Source: JAFGUB01 sp050305515 (GTDB taxonomy: Bacteria; Campylobacterota; Campylobacteria; Campylobacterales; Sulfurimonadaceae). From it: a stretch of 64,000 nucleotides of DNA. This document shows, piece after piece, positions 34,935 through 43,792 of the stretch (its first letter is position 1; every line of letters begins with the position of its first letter). The DNA lies in the NCBI GenBank assembly GCA_050305515.1, contig JBNLFL010000025.1, positions 62,001 to 126,000 on the forward strand, written 5' to 3'. The translations under genes and the position numbers were made by a program. Below the pieces are notes generated by a model. That model searched no databases. It was not told the origin of the DNA and saw only the letters and a program-made list of their open reading frames with translations.

Positions 34935-35575
34935 GATTCGAGAGGACGCGGATGCTCTTTGGAGCCGAAGCGGTAGCGGATTTTGCCAAGGCAAAGATAT
35001 TGCTGCTGGGAGTTGGGGGTGTCGGAAGCATGGCCCTTGACTGCCTCTACCGCAGCGGTTTTCGTGATATCACGATTGTCGACTTCGATACCTACGACGT
35101 GACGAACCAGAACCGGCAGATGTGGTCAGAGCTGCATGAAGGCGAATCCAAAGTCGAAGCGCTCAAAAGCCATTATCCGGAGATTACGGCCATTACATGT
35201 AAGGTTGATGCCGCATGGATCGCAAGCTTTGATTTTACCCCTTATGACGTGGTTCTCGATGCCATTGATGACATTCATGCCAAACTTGCTCTGGCGCAAA
35301 AGTGTTACAGTAAACTTGTCTCCGCTACCGGATCAGCCAAAAAGATCGATCCGACTCAGGTGCGTGTCGATTCCATCTGGCGTTCGCAGGGTGATCCGTT
35401 CGCATCGAAAATACGCCGGGAGCTCAAACGGCGACGTTTCGACCGCAACTACCGCTGTGTTTACAGCGCGGAAACGGCACGCACGAAAGAGAAAGGCAGT
35501 TTTATGGCTGTCACCGCGGCCTTTGGACTGGCGATGTGTTCCGAATGCGTCAAGAAGCTGCTTCAAAGAGGATGA
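34931..35575 (+). CDS. tcdA: tRNA threonylcarbamoyladenosine dehydratase (TcdA/CsdL, E1-like)
   Basis: ATP-dependent enzyme converting t6A to cyclic t6A in tRNAs, from the ThiF/MoeB/E1 superfamily. The 214 residues include the Rossmann ATP site LLLGVGGVGSMALD, VDFDTYDVTNQNRQ (arginine finger) and DAIDDIHAKLAL. A TTACATGTAA copy encodes part of AITCKVDA. Its stop overlaps the start of a broken receiver gene. Confidence 0.88.
   Translation: MRFERTRMLFGAEAVADFAKAKILLLGVGGVGSMALDCLYRSGFRDITIVDFDTYDVTNQNRQMWSELHEGESKVEALKSHYPEITAITCKVDAAWIASFDFTPYDVVLDAIDDIHAKLALAQKCYSKLVSATGSAKKIDPTQVRVDSIWRSQGDPFASKIRRELKRRRFDRNYRCVYSAETARTKEKGSFMAVTAAFGLAMCSECVKKLLQRG
35193..35202. repeat. TTACATGTAA copy 14
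   Basis: Exact, within tcdA, read as ITCK. Confidence 0.9.
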
Positions 35576-35700
35576 CATTTACTATTTTCATCGTTGATGA
35601 CGAAGCGTTCAATATTGAAGTGGTCATCAGTTTTCTCGAACCCGAAAGTATGCGTTGAGTATGTCACAAATGGCATGGATACATTCAGAGAATCGGCGAG
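35572..35700 (+). pseudogene. Frameshifted, truncated response-regulator receiver
   Basis: ATG 35572 (overlapping the tcdA stop and preceded by AGAGG) reads MTFTIFIVDDEAFNIEVVIS, then FLEPE, which is the first strand and helix of a receiver with the acidic DD pocket. It stops at 35656-35658. In the +1 frame from about 35645 the similarity continues as KVCVEYVTNGMDTFRE, matching the second strand and helix, then is lost. The phosphoacceptor region is missing. I infer one frameshift plus a 3' deletion, so it is a decayed gene. Confidence 0.65.
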
Positions 35701-35835
35701 GATTGTATTGCAAATAAGATTGGCTTATAGTAGCGTAACATTTTTTAGTGCTGTGAAGAGATTGAAGCATGATTAATATTTGTTTAATCCAGAATCAACT
35801 ATAGTTAATTTCAAGTTTAACAAGGAGTTTCTCAT

Positions 35836-36243
35836 ATGGGTAAAAAGTTTTTAATCGGACTCGTAGCGGCGGTTGCATTTTCAGGAGCGGTTTCAGCCGG
35901 TGAATATGATCTCAAGAACAATATGCATAAACTGAATGAATATATGATGAAAATGCAGGTAGCTTTTATCATCGGTGACAAGGACGAAGCGCTTAAAGCT
36001 GCCGAAGCACTGGGTGACGAGAGCAAACATCTTCTTGGGAACGAAGCGGCTATGGCTAAAATGCTTCCAAAAGGAAAAGAGCATAAAGCCCGTATTGCCA
36101 GCATGTCTGCACGCATGATTGACGACAACGTCGAAATCATCAAAGCCAATATGGACAATCTCCGCCGTGATACGGCACAAAATGCCTACCTTGACATTCA
36201 GCGTGCCTGTATGCGCTGTCACAACCTCGTTCGCGACTGGTAA
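35836..36243 (+). CDS. Periplasmic monohaem c-type cytochrome
   Basis: 135 residues with a clear Sec signal (MGKKFLIGLVAAVAFSGAVSAG). The mature part is helical, and the single haem motif CMRCH lies near the C terminus (about residues 127-131). A C-terminal CxxCH after a helical bundle resembles the cytochrome c'/c556 architecture, where the fifth ligand is the motif histidine. It is led by a CAAGGAG site and followed by a hairpin terminator, so it is probably monocistronic. The role, electron carrier or gas binding, is not resolved. Confidence 0.8.
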   Translation: MGKKFLIGLVAAVAFSGAVSAGEYDLKNNMHKLNEYMMKMQVAFIIGDKDEALKAAEALGDESKHLLGNEAAMAKMLPKGKEHKARIASMSARMIDDNVEIIKANMDNLRRDTAQNAYLDIQRACMRCHNLVRDW

Positions 36244-36254
36244 TTTTTAGGCCA

Positions 36255-36269
36255 TCCCGCAACTCGGGA
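36255..36269 (+). terminator. Terminator-like hairpin after the monohaem cytochrome gene
   Basis: TCCCG-CAACT-CGGGA, which can extend past one mismatch to pair CC with GG, followed by CTGCTTTT. It lies 12 nt after the stop codon. Confidence 0.55.
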
Positions 36270-36294
36270 CGGTCACTGCTTTTCGAATCCCCGC

Positions 36295-36300
36295 TACAAT
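36295..36300 (+). promoter_or_regulatory. -10 box of the EAL-CZB gene
   Basis: TACAAT lies 69 nt before ATG 36369. The leader holds a 12-codon open frame (36342-36380). Confidence 0.4.
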
Positions 36301-36368
36301 ATCACATTTCATCGAAACTGTTCCGGCTAAAGAGATAACTATGATTGAAACTTCCCTGTTGAGGCGTA

Positions 36369-37604
36369 ATGATGTCTGAACGTGATGCCCGGCTTTTGGT
36401 GCATCCGGCAAAACTTCCTGTTCAAAAAACCGAGGCTGCAGGTGATACGAATGATACTGTCGAGCAGATAGCGCAAGCGCTTGACAATGGAGCTTTTGAA
36501 CTCTACTATCAGCCTAAGGTTCATATGCGAAGCGGTGATATTATTGGTATGGAAGCGCTAATCCGGTGGCGTCATCCGCAAAAGGGAATGTTGCTGCCGA
36601 ATGCTTTTTTACCCGCTGTTGCGGGGCATCCCTTATCGGTAGAATTGGGCGAATGGGTACTTCAACATGCACTCGAACAGCTGGTTTGCTGGAGGCGCGG
36701 AGGGCATGAATGGCATGTCAGCATCAATATCGGGGCGTGGCATTTTCAGCAGCAGGGATTCGCGTCCCGTCTTGCTCACGTTTTAAAAGCCTTTCCGGAA
36801 CTCAAACCCGAATCCATCGTTTTGGAAATCGTGGAAGAGTACGCCTTCAATAATCTGCCGCAGACCGTGCATACGATTAAAGCGTGTGTCGATTTGGGAA
36901 TCCGTTTGACATTTGATAATTACGGTGCAGGATATGTTTCGCTTGCTTCTCTTAAACGGCTGCCGCTGTATGAGGTAAAGATCGATCATGGTTTTGTCAT
37001 GAATATGCATGACGATCCTGAGGATCTGAGCATTATGATCGGAATTCTCGGATTGGCGAAAACCTTCGGGGTGACACCGGTAGCAAAGGGTGTCGAAACG
37101 ATTGAAGAGGGCGTGACGCTTTTACAGCTCGGATGTGAACTGGCGCAGGGATTTTGCATTGCACGGCCGATGCCGGTTGAGATGCTGGATCTCTGGTGCC
37201 GGGAGTGGAGAGCGAGTCCAAAGTGGCGGAAACAGCATCCATTGGGATCGGATTTTCATCAAGTCATTTATGCGAAAGTAAATCATGCCGTCTGGATTCG
37301 AAAGCTTGCGGCCTATTTGCTAGCACCCACTCAGGCGACATTTCCCACGGAAAACCATGCATGCGATTTTGACGTATGGCTTTCTCGGGCACGTCAGATG
37401 TATAAAAATGATGGTGCCACGCTCGATACGATAGGCGAACTGCATGAGGCCATCCATGCGTATGCCCAGAAATTGATCGGACGTATCAGTCGGGGAGAAG
37501 ATGGAGGTGTTGAAGCGGGAATGGAACGGATCAGACAGATGCATGATGCGCTGATCGGAGAGCTTGACAACCTTCTGGGAACCATCCGGCCATTTTCGCT
37601 ATAA
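36369..37604 (+). CDS. EAL-domain protein with C-terminal zinc-binding (CZB-like) domain
   Basis: 411 soluble residues. The EAL domain (about 30-280) keeps GMEALIRWRHP, the Asn of SINIGAW, LEIVEE, KIDHGFV and AQGFCIARP. However, the canonical DDFGTGY is DNYGAGY and AEGVE is AKGVE, so phosphodiesterase activity may be reduced or lost. The C-terminal 110 residues carry NHAVWIRKL, a Cys in CDFDVWL and HEAIH, the His-Cys-HxxxH pattern of the chemoreceptor zinc-binding domain. Zinc-sensitive control of cyclic di-GMP signalling is inferred. Confidence 0.82.
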   Translation: MMSERDARLLVHPAKLPVQKTEAAGDTNDTVEQIAQALDNGAFELYYQPKVHMRSGDIIGMEALIRWRHPQKGMLLPNAFLPAVAGHPLSVELGEWVLQHALEQLVCWRRGGHEWHVSINIGAWHFQQQGFASRLAHVLKAFPELKPESIVLEIVEEYAFNNLPQTVHTIKACVDLGIRLTFDNYGAGYVSLASLKRLPLYEVKIDHGFVMNMHDDPEDLSIMIGILGLAKTFGVTPVAKGVETIEEGVTLLQLGCELAQGFCIARPMPVEMLDLWCREWRASPKWRKQHPLGSDFHQVIYAKVNHAVWIRKLAAYLLAPTQATFPTENHACDFDVWLSRARQMYKNDGATLDTIGELHEAIHAYAQKLIGRISRGEDGGVEAGMERIRQMHDALIGELDNLLGTIRPFSL

Positions 37605-37605
37605 T
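37600..37605 (+). promoter_or_regulatory. -10 box of greA
   Basis: TATAAT overlaps the stop codon of the upstream EAL gene and lies 32 nt before GTG 37638; a TTGGGAGA ribosome site follows. Confidence 0.45.
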
Positions 37606-37637
37606 CCCCGATATAGATTATTGTTTGGGAGACAATC

Positions 37638-38138
37638 GTGCAAAACAGTGAGCCGATGACCAAATTCGGATTCGAGAAAATCTCGAATGAACTGAATTAC
37701 CTGAAAACGGTAGAACGTGGCGAAATCGCCAAAGAGATCGAACGCGCCGCCGATCTTGGAGACCTTAAAGAGAATGCCGAATATCATGCGGCCAAAGAGC
37801 GGCAGGGACAGATTGACAGCCGTATCGAAGAGTTGACTGCGCTGATAGGGAAAGCGCAGATCGTAGATCCTTCCGAGCTGGAACATGCCCGTATCAGTTT
37901 CGGTTCCACGGTCGTTTTGTGTGATCTTGATACAGACGAAGAGGTGACCTACACGATTGTTGGCGGTTTTGAATCGAACCCCTCCATGGGGCTTATCTCT
38001 TTCAACTCGCCTCTGGCGAAACAGCTGCTCGGACGCGAAGAGGGCGACGAGTTCAAAGCCAGGGTTCCGGGCGGCGAGAAGACGTTTGAGATTCTGGAAG
38101 TCAAATATCAGGAGATCGTTTTTGAATCCCACACCTAA
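37638..38138 (+). CDS. greA: Transcription elongation factor GreA
   Basis: Rescues backtracked RNA polymerase by stimulating transcript cleavage. The 166 residues comprise the N-terminal coiled coil with the conserved acidic tip (ADLGDLKENAEYHAAKE) and the C-terminal FKBP-like domain (SPLAKQLLGREEGDEFKARVPGG). It starts at GTG 37638; ATG 37656 also fits the family. argC overlaps its end by 17 nt. Confidence 0.94.
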   Translation: MQNSEPMTKFGFEKISNELNYLKTVERGEIAKEIERAADLGDLKENAEYHAAKERQGQIDSRIEELTALIGKAQIVDPSELEHARISFGSTVVLCDLDTDEEVTYTIVGGFESNPSMGLISFNSPLAKQLLGREEGDEFKARVPGGEKTFEILEVKYQEIVFESHT

Positions 38139-39144
38139 GATCCCGGTTGCCATTGTCGGTGCCAGCGGCTATACCGGTGTTGAACTGATTAAAATGCTCG
38201 TGCAGCATCCGGTTTTTGAAATCGCGTACGTGGCTACGAGCGAAGGGGGTGTTCCGCTGGAATCACTGCACCCCTCGATGCATTCCGTCTTTACATGTAA
38301 GGTTGAAAAAGCCGATGCCAAAGCCATTGCCGCGCGTTGCGAACTGGCGTTTCTGGCACTGCCGCATCAGGCTTCGATGGGATTTGCCAAAGCGCTTCTG
38401 GATGCGAATGTCAAAGTTGTGGATCTCTCGGCCGATTACCGCCTGAAACTTGAGACGTATGAAGCCTACTACTGTCCGCATGTCGATAAAGAGCATCTCT
38501 CTGAAGCGGTGTACGGTCTGCCGGAGCTTTACCGCGACGCCATTAAAAAGAGCCGTCTTGTTGCAAATCCCGGCTGCTATCCGACGGCAACCATTCTGGG
38601 ATTGGCCCCCTTTACACCCTACATTGATGAGAATTATCCCATTTTCATCGATGCCAAAAGCGGTGTCAGCGGTGCAGGAAAAAAATGCAGCGAGACGACC
38701 CATTTCGTGAGCATCAATGAGAACATCTTCGCCTATAAAGCGTGGGATCACCGTCATGAACCGGAAATTCATGAAAAACTGCTGCTTCAAAGCGGCAAAA
38801 GTTTCGATATCAACTTCGTGCCCCATCTCATTCCTGCCACGCGCGGCGAGATGATCGATGCCTACATGCTGCTGCGCGAACCGGTCGATCCGCTTGAAAT
38901 CCTTCGCGAGTTTTACAAAAATGAGCCGTTCGTGCGGATCTTCGATCACAGCATCGACATCAAGTCGAATGCCGGGACAAACTTCTGCGACATCTATGCG
39001 AAAGTCCGCGGAAACAAACTCTATGTCAACAGCAGTGTGGACAATATTTTGAGGGGTGCATCGTCGCAGGCCGTTGCCAATGCAAACCTGATGTGCGGCC
39101 TTGAGGAGCATCTCTCCCTTCCGCGCATTGCCTATGTCCCGTAA
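38122..39144 (+). CDS. argC: N-acetyl-gamma-glutamyl-phosphate reductase
   Basis: NADPH-dependent third step of arginine synthesis. 340 residues starting at TTG 38122, which has an AGGAGA site 6 nt upstream; the longer frame from 37957 is only overlap with greA. Motifs: NAD(P)-binding GASGYTGVELI, the catalytic Cys in ANPGCYPTAT and the C-terminal FVPHLIPATRGE. A TTACATGTAA copy encodes part of VFTCKVEK. Confidence 0.94.
   Translation: MNPTPKIPVAIVGASGYTGVELIKMLVQHPVFEIAYVATSEGGVPLESLHPSMHSVFTCKVEKADAKAIAARCELAFLALPHQASMGFAKALLDANVKVVDLSADYRLKLETYEAYYCPHVDKEHLSEAVYGLPELYRDAIKKSRLVANPGCYPTATILGLAPFTPYIDENYPIFIDAKSGVSGAGKKCSETTHFVSINENIFAYKAWDHRHEPEIHEKLLLQSGKSFDINFVPHLIPATRGEMIDAYMLLREPVDPLEILREFYKNEPFVRIFDHSIDIKSNAGTNFCDIYAKVRGNKLYVNSSVDNILRGASSQAVANANLMCGLEEHLSLPRIAYVP
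38291..38300. repeat. TTACATGTAA copy 15
   Basis: Exact, within argC, read as FTCK. Confidence 0.9.
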
Positions 39145-39874
39145 CGGGGTGCATGTTCTTCCCGGGGCCGTTCTGGTCTCGGATGCCCACTACTGCGACA
39201 AACGACCGCAGCTCTTTCCTTTTCTGCAAGCGATAGCCCATGGCGACATTCCCGCGACACAGCTGATTCTGATGGGCGATATTTTCGATCTGCTCTTCGG
39301 ACCGATCGCACTAACGCTTGAACGCAACCGGAATGTCATCGACCTTATCGACGCCATTTCGGAAAAAATGGAAGTGATCTATCTCGAGGGCAATCACGAT
39401 TTTCTGCTTCAAAACGTTTTTCAAAATATCACACCGATACCGATTGCCAAACAGCCACTTAGCGCATATTGTGATGCCCGTCCCCTCCTGCTTTCGCACG
39501 GGGATTACGGCAGTGACTGGAAGTATCGCCTTTATACGGCCCTGATCCGTTCGCGCCCTGTCATGCATCTGCTCGATGCCATTGACCGTATCAGTGCACA
39601 CGGCATCATCCGATGGCTGGACGGCTACCTCTCCCGCAAGGAAGATTGTTACGAAATCGCCGATTTTGAGAGCATTGTACGGCGTCGTTATCCGGAGCAT
39701 GAACTCCGGGGAGAAAAGCCGTTCGTCATCGAAGGGCATTTTCATCAGAACCGTTATTACAACTATGAAAATTTTGAATATTTCAATTTGGGCGCTTTTG
39801 CTTGTAATGAAAGATATTATGTTGTAAAATCCATCAAAGACGCGATAGAACTGCAAGAGTGCAGTTATCGCTAA
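39134..39874 (+). CDS. lpxH: Calcineurin-like phosphoesterase, probable UDP-2,3-diacylglucosamine hydrolase
   Basis: 246 residues from ATG 39134, inside the argC end. The metallophosphoesterase motifs are VSDAHYC (DxH), LMGDIFD (GD), LEGNHDF (GNHD), LSHGDYG (GH-like) and EGHFHQN (GHxH). LpxH cleaves UDP-2,3-diacyl-GlcN to lipid X in lipid A synthesis, and this length and motif spacing suit that family, though other metallophosphoesterases cannot be excluded. No lpxB is next to it here. Confidence 0.75.
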   Translation: MSRNGVHVLPGAVLVSDAHYCDKRPQLFPFLQAIAHGDIPATQLILMGDIFDLLFGPIALTLERNRNVIDLIDAISEKMEVIYLEGNHDFLLQNVFQNITPIPIAKQPLSAYCDARPLLLSHGDYGSDWKYRLYTALIRSRPVMHLLDAIDRISAHGIIRWLDGYLSRKEDCYEIADFESIVRRRYPEHELRGEKPFVIEGHFHQNRYYNYENFEYFNLGAFACNERYYVVKSIKDAIELQECSYR

Positions 39875-39883
39875 GGAGTCTGC

Positions 39884-40828
39884 ATGGCCAAAGACAATCT
39901 GCTGAAAGTCGGCAGCAATGAAATGGAGCTCGTCGATTTTCGGATATTCCGGATGATCGGGGATGAGGTCTATGAGGGAATTTACGGAGTCAACGTCGCC
40001 AAAGTGCGTGAGATTATCCGAATGCCCAAGTTGACGGAGCTGCCGGGTGTACCGAACTTTATTGAAGGAATCTTCGACCTGCGGGGTGTTGTGATTCCGG
40101 TAGTAAACCTTGCCAAATGGATGGGTGTGGAAACACCCAAGAGTATCACGTCGAAAAATACCCGGGTTATTATTACCGAGTTCAACAACATTTTGATCGG
40201 ATTTGTCGTACATGATGCCAAACGCATCCGCCGCATCAACTGGAAAGATATCGAACCGGCATCGTTTGCATCGGGTACAGGCGCGCTTGACGGCAGCAAA
40301 ATTACCGGCGTAACGCGTATTGAAGACGATTCGGTTTTGCTGATTCTCGATCTGGAAACCGTGGTACAGGAGTTGGGACTTTATACGCCCGATCATGGTG
40401 ATCTGCCGCGTGAAGAGTACCATTTCAGTGGTATGGTCTTACTGCTTGACGACAGTGCCACCGCGCGCAAGATTATTAAAGATGCTCTTGAAAATATGGG
40501 CTTTCAGGTTATTGAAGCACAAGACGGTCAGGAAGGTATCGCACGCCTGGAAGACCTTTTCGAAATCTATGGTGACGAGCTGCACAAACAGTTGAAACTG
40601 ATTGTTTCGGATGTAGAGATGCCGCTTATGGACGGTTTCCACTTTTCTGCAAAAGTAAAAGCGGATGATCGCTTCAAGAAAATACCGATTGTGTTTAATT
40701 CATCCATCAGTGACCATTTCAGTGAGTTACGCGGCAAGGATGCCGGGGGCGAAGCCTATCTGGTTAAATTCGATGCGGGTGTATTTTATGACGAAGTTGC
40801 ACGGGTTGTCCGTCAACACGTAGCTTAG
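39884..40828 (+). CDS. cheV: Chemotaxis coupling protein CheV
   Basis: 314 residues. A CheW-like domain (about 10-165: YGVNVAKVREIIRMPKLTELP, FDLRGVVIPVVNLAKWMG) is fused to a receiver (about 180-310) with the phosphoacceptor in LIVSDVEMPLMDG. It couples receptors to CheA and can act as a phosphate sink or adaptation element. It heads the cheV-cheA-cheW operon, with 10 nt to cheA. Confidence 0.95.
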   Translation: MAKDNLLKVGSNEMELVDFRIFRMIGDEVYEGIYGVNVAKVREIIRMPKLTELPGVPNFIEGIFDLRGVVIPVVNLAKWMGVETPKSITSKNTRVIITEFNNILIGFVVHDAKRIRRINWKDIEPASFASGTGALDGSKITGVTRIEDDSVLLILDLETVVQELGLYTPDHGDLPREEYHFSGMVLLLDDSATARKIIKDALENMGFQVIEAQDGQEGIARLEDLFEIYGDELHKQLKLIVSDVEMPLMDGFHFSAKVKADDRFKKIPIVFNSSISDHFSELRGKDAGGEAYLVKFDAGVFYDEVARVVRQHVA

Positions 40829-40838
40829 GGGGTTAGCG

Positions 40839-43247
40839 ATGGATGAATTTCAAGAGATATTGCAGGATTTTCTGGTTGAATCCTTTGAACTGATTGAGCA
40901 GCTCGACCAGGATCTTGTCGAACTTGAATCGACACCGGACGATCTTGATCTGCTTAATCGTATCTTCCGCGTGGCGCATACCGTCAAGGGTGCGAGTTCA
41001 TTTTTGAACTTTGATGTTTTGACCCATCTGACTCACCATATGGAGAACATTCTTAATATGGCACGACACGGAGATCTGCGCATTAATGCCGAAATTATGG
41101 ACGTTATTCTGGAATCGGTGGATCTGATGAAAGGATTGCTGGAGCAGATCCGTGACAGCGGTTCCGATCAGGGGCTGGATGTTTCCGAATGTGTTGTACG
41201 TCTGGATCGTGCTGCGGGAGGGGATGGTGAAGTTGAGCATCCGGAAGCGGTGGTGGCACCCAAACAGGAAGCTGCCGCACCCGCTGCACCTGAGACAGAA
41301 ACATCGGATGAAGAAGAACTCGATTATGCCAACATGAGCGAAGCTGAAATTGAAGCCGAGATCGAGCGGCTTCTTGCGGTGCGTCAGGCGGAAGATAAAG
41401 CAAAACGCGAGGCGAAACAGGCTCAGGGCGGGGACGATGCCCCGGAGACGGATGCAGACACTCTTCCTGAATCAGAGATGTTTGACACGCCTGCGGCCAA
41501 ACCTTCGGCCCCACCGCCTCCACCTCCACCTCCGCCAAAAGCGGCTGCCAGTGCTCCGCGAGGGGGTGGCGATAAAGAGAAAGAAGATGCCACAGAGAAA
41601 CGTTCGGCGACAGCGGTTGAGCAGACGATCCGTGTTGACGTTAAACGGCTTGACCACCTGATGAATCTTATCGGGGAGCTGGTTCTGGGTAAAAACCGTC
41701 TGATCAAGATTAATGATGATGTTGAAGAGCGCTACGAAGGGGAAGAGTTCCTCGAAGAGCTCAATCAGGTCGTTTCCATTGTCTCGCTCGTAACGACCGA
41801 CCTGCAGATTGCGGTTATGAAGACACGGATGCTGCCTATCGGAAAAGTATTCAACAAATTCCCGCGGATGATCCGTGACCTCTCACGGGATCTTGGCAAA
41901 AAGATTGAACTCGAGATTGGTGGAGAAGAGACGGAACTTGACAAGTCGATTGTCGAGGAGATCGGCGATCCTCTGGTGCATATTATCCGTAACTCATGCG
42001 ATCACGGTATTGAAAGTACGGCGGAGCGTCTGGCCAAAGGCAAAAGTGAAACAGGTACGATCCAGCTCAAAGCGTACAACGAGGGTAATCACATCGTCAT
42101 TCAGATTACCGATGACGGTAAAGGGCTGGATGTCGAGACGCTGAAAAACAAATCGCTTGAAAAAGGGGTCATCTCCGAAAAAGAAGCGGACAGTATGAGC
42201 GACAAGGAAGCGTTTGCCCTGATCTTCCGTCCGGGGCTCTCTACTGCCAAACAGGTCACGAACGTTTCGGGACGGGGTGTCGGTATGGACGTTGTCAAGA
42301 CCAATATCGAAAAGCTCAACGGGATTATCGATATCGAATCCGAAGTTGATGTGGGAACGACGATCAATCTTAAAATTCCTCTCACACTTGCCATTATTCA
42401 GGCACTTCTGGTCGGTGTACAGGAAGAGTACTACGCGATTCCGCTGGCATCGGTTCTCGAAACGGTACGGATTACGCGCGATGAGATTTATACCGTCGAG
42501 AGCCGTTCGGTCATGCGTCTGCGTGAAGAGGTTCTTTCGCTGGTACATATCGGGGATATCTTCGAAGTGGAACGTGTCTTTGACGGCGGCGAACATGCCT
42601 ATGTCGTCGTTCTGGGGCTGGCGGAAAGCAAGATCGGTCTGATTGTTGACTCTCTGGTTGGTCAGGAAGAGATCGTTATCAAATCTTTGGGTGAATATCT
42701 CAAGGGAATTGAGGGGATCGCCGGTGCAACCATCCGCGGCGACGGCGGCGTGACGCTGATTGTCGATGTCGCGGCATTGATGCAGATGGCCAAGTCCGTC
42801 AAATCGACAATCGGTCAGGAGAGCGGTAGCAGCGGCGGAGTCAAAGAGAAAACGCAGCCGAGCGATTACTGCGTCATGATCGTCGATGACTCCAAAACCG
42901 ACCGTACCATTATGAGAACGTCTCTCGCACCGCTGGGTATCACACTCGTCGAAGCGACAGACGGTCTTGAAGCACTTAATATTCTCAAATCCGGTGACCA
43001 TCATTTTGATGCCATGCTGATCGATATCGAAATGCCGCGTATGGACGGATATTCGCTTGCGAGCGAGATCAAGAAATACAACAAATACAAAAACATGCCG
43101 CTGATCGCGGTAACGTCGCGCACCGGAAAATCCGACCGTATGCGCGGTGTCGAGTCGGGAATGGTGGAGTATATCACCAAGCCGTACTCACCGGATTATC
43201 TGATGAACGTTGTCAAGCGTAACATCAAGTTCACGATGGAGGTCTGA
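40839..43247 (+). CDS. cheA: Chemotaxis histidine kinase with receiver domain (CheAY)
   Basis: 802 residues. The order is Hpt domain with the phosphorylated H47 (VAHTVKGASSF); an acidic and Glu/Ala-rich linker ending in a nine-proline run (about 222-232); dimerisation domain (DVKRLDHLMNLIGELVLGKNRL); HATPase domain (NSCDHGIES, DDGKGLD, GRGVGMDVVK); CheW-like P5; and a C-terminal receiver with LIDIEMPRMDG. The CheA-receiver fusion is characteristic of Campylobacterota. No obvious CheY-binding P2 fold is seen in the linker. Confidence 0.96.
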   Translation: MDEFQEILQDFLVESFELIEQLDQDLVELESTPDDLDLLNRIFRVAHTVKGASSFLNFDVLTHLTHHMENILNMARHGDLRINAEIMDVILESVDLMKGLLEQIRDSGSDQGLDVSECVVRLDRAAGGDGEVEHPEAVVAPKQEAAAPAAPETETSDEEELDYANMSEAEIEAEIERLLAVRQAEDKAKREAKQAQGGDDAPETDADTLPESEMFDTPAAKPSAPPPPPPPPPKAAASAPRGGGDKEKEDATEKRSATAVEQTIRVDVKRLDHLMNLIGELVLGKNRLIKINDDVEERYEGEEFLEELNQVVSIVSLVTTDLQIAVMKTRMLPIGKVFNKFPRMIRDLSRDLGKKIELEIGGEETELDKSIVEEIGDPLVHIIRNSCDHGIESTAERLAKGKSETGTIQLKAYNEGNHIVIQITDDGKGLDVETLKNKSLEKGVISEKEADSMSDKEAFALIFRPGLSTAKQVTNVSGRGVGMDVVKTNIEKLNGIIDIESEVDVGTTINLKIPLTLAIIQALLVGVQEEYYAIPLASVLETVRITRDEIYTVESRSVMRLREEVLSLVHIGDIFEVERVFDGGEHAYVVVLGLAESKIGLIVDSLVGQEEIVIKSLGEYLKGIEGIAGATIRGDGGVTLIVDVAALMQMAKSVKSTIGQESGSSGGVKEKTQPSDYCVMIVDDSKTDRTIMRTSLAPLGITLVEATDGLEALNILKSGDHHFDAMLIDIEMPRMDGYSLASEIKKYNKYKNMPLIAVTSRTGKSDRMRGVESGMVEYITKPYSPDYLMNVVKRNIKFTMEV

Positions 43248-43249
43248 TC

Positions 43250-43744
43250 ATGAGTGACAAGCTTCAAAACATTTTCAACAAACAAAAAGCGCAGCAGGCT
43301 CCGGATACGACCAACATTGATGAGATCGTCCAGCTGGTTGGTTTCATCGTAGGCGATGAAGAGTACAGCGTGCCGATTCTTTCCATTCAGGAGATCATCA
43401 AGCCGATCTCCTGGACGCGCGTACCCCAGACGCCTAAGTATGTCCTCGGCGTTTTCAACCTTCGCGGCTCGGTCATTCCGTTGATTGACCTGCGGGCGAA
43501 ATTTTCGCTTCCGACGGCCAAGCATACGGAAGAGACGCGTTTCATTGTCATCAAACATGATGAAGAGGTCGCGGGATTTGTCATAGACCGTCTGACGGAA
43601 GCCATCCGTATTAAAAAGAGAGATATCGGTCCTGCTCCCGAGACGATTCTTGAAGACAAGAGTATGATCGAGGGCGTTGGCAAGCAAAAAGACCGCATTT
43701 TGACGATTTTGAAAGTCAACAAACTTCTTGAGCGCGATTTTTAA
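43250..43744 (+). CDS. cheW: Chemotaxis coupling protein CheW
   Basis: Links chemoreceptors and CheA. The 164-residue single CheW domain has EEYSVPILSIQEIIKPISWTRVP and LGVFNLRGSVIPLIDLRAKF (read in parts), preceded by a ~20-residue polar tail. It is the last gene of the cheVAW operon, and its stop codon sits in the loop of a hairpin. Confidence 0.95.
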   Translation: MSDKLQNIFNKQKAQQAPDTTNIDEIVQLVGFIVGDEEYSVPILSIQEIIKPISWTRVPQTPKYVLGVFNLRGSVIPLIDLRAKFSLPTAKHTEETRFIVIKHDEEVAGFVIDRLTEAIRIKKRDIGPAPETILEDKSMIEGVGKQKDRILTILKVNKLLERDF

Positions 43745-43750
43745 TCGCGC
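43732..43750 (+). terminator. Hairpin terminator overlapping the cheW stop codon
   Basis: GCGCGATT and AATCGCGC form a perfect 8-bp stem with a TTT loop. The cheW TAA begins in the loop, and pyrimidine-rich ACCCCTTCCTTTTT follows. Confidence 0.65.
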
Positions 43751-43779
43751 ACCCCTTCCTTTTTCCAAGCTAACACGGT

Positions 43780-43785
43780 TACAAT
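43780..43785 (+). promoter_or_regulatory. -10 box of pepP
   Basis: TACAAT preceded by GGT, 7 nt before ATG 43793, with no ribosome site; a leaderless transcript is expected. Confidence 0.5.
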
Positions 43786-43792
43786 AACTCCC

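Noticed and set aside
37957..38121. Upstream extension of argC
   Set aside because: Antiphase overlap with conserved GreA; AGGAGA before TTG 38122 and the NAD-binding loop fix the start.
39311..40423. 370-codon minus-strand frame opposite lpxH and cheV
   Set aside because: Spans two good genes on the other strand and their junction; no recognisable motif.
41509..41540. CCACCT-rich tract as a DNA repeat element
   Set aside because: It encodes the polyproline linker of CheA, normal for that protein.
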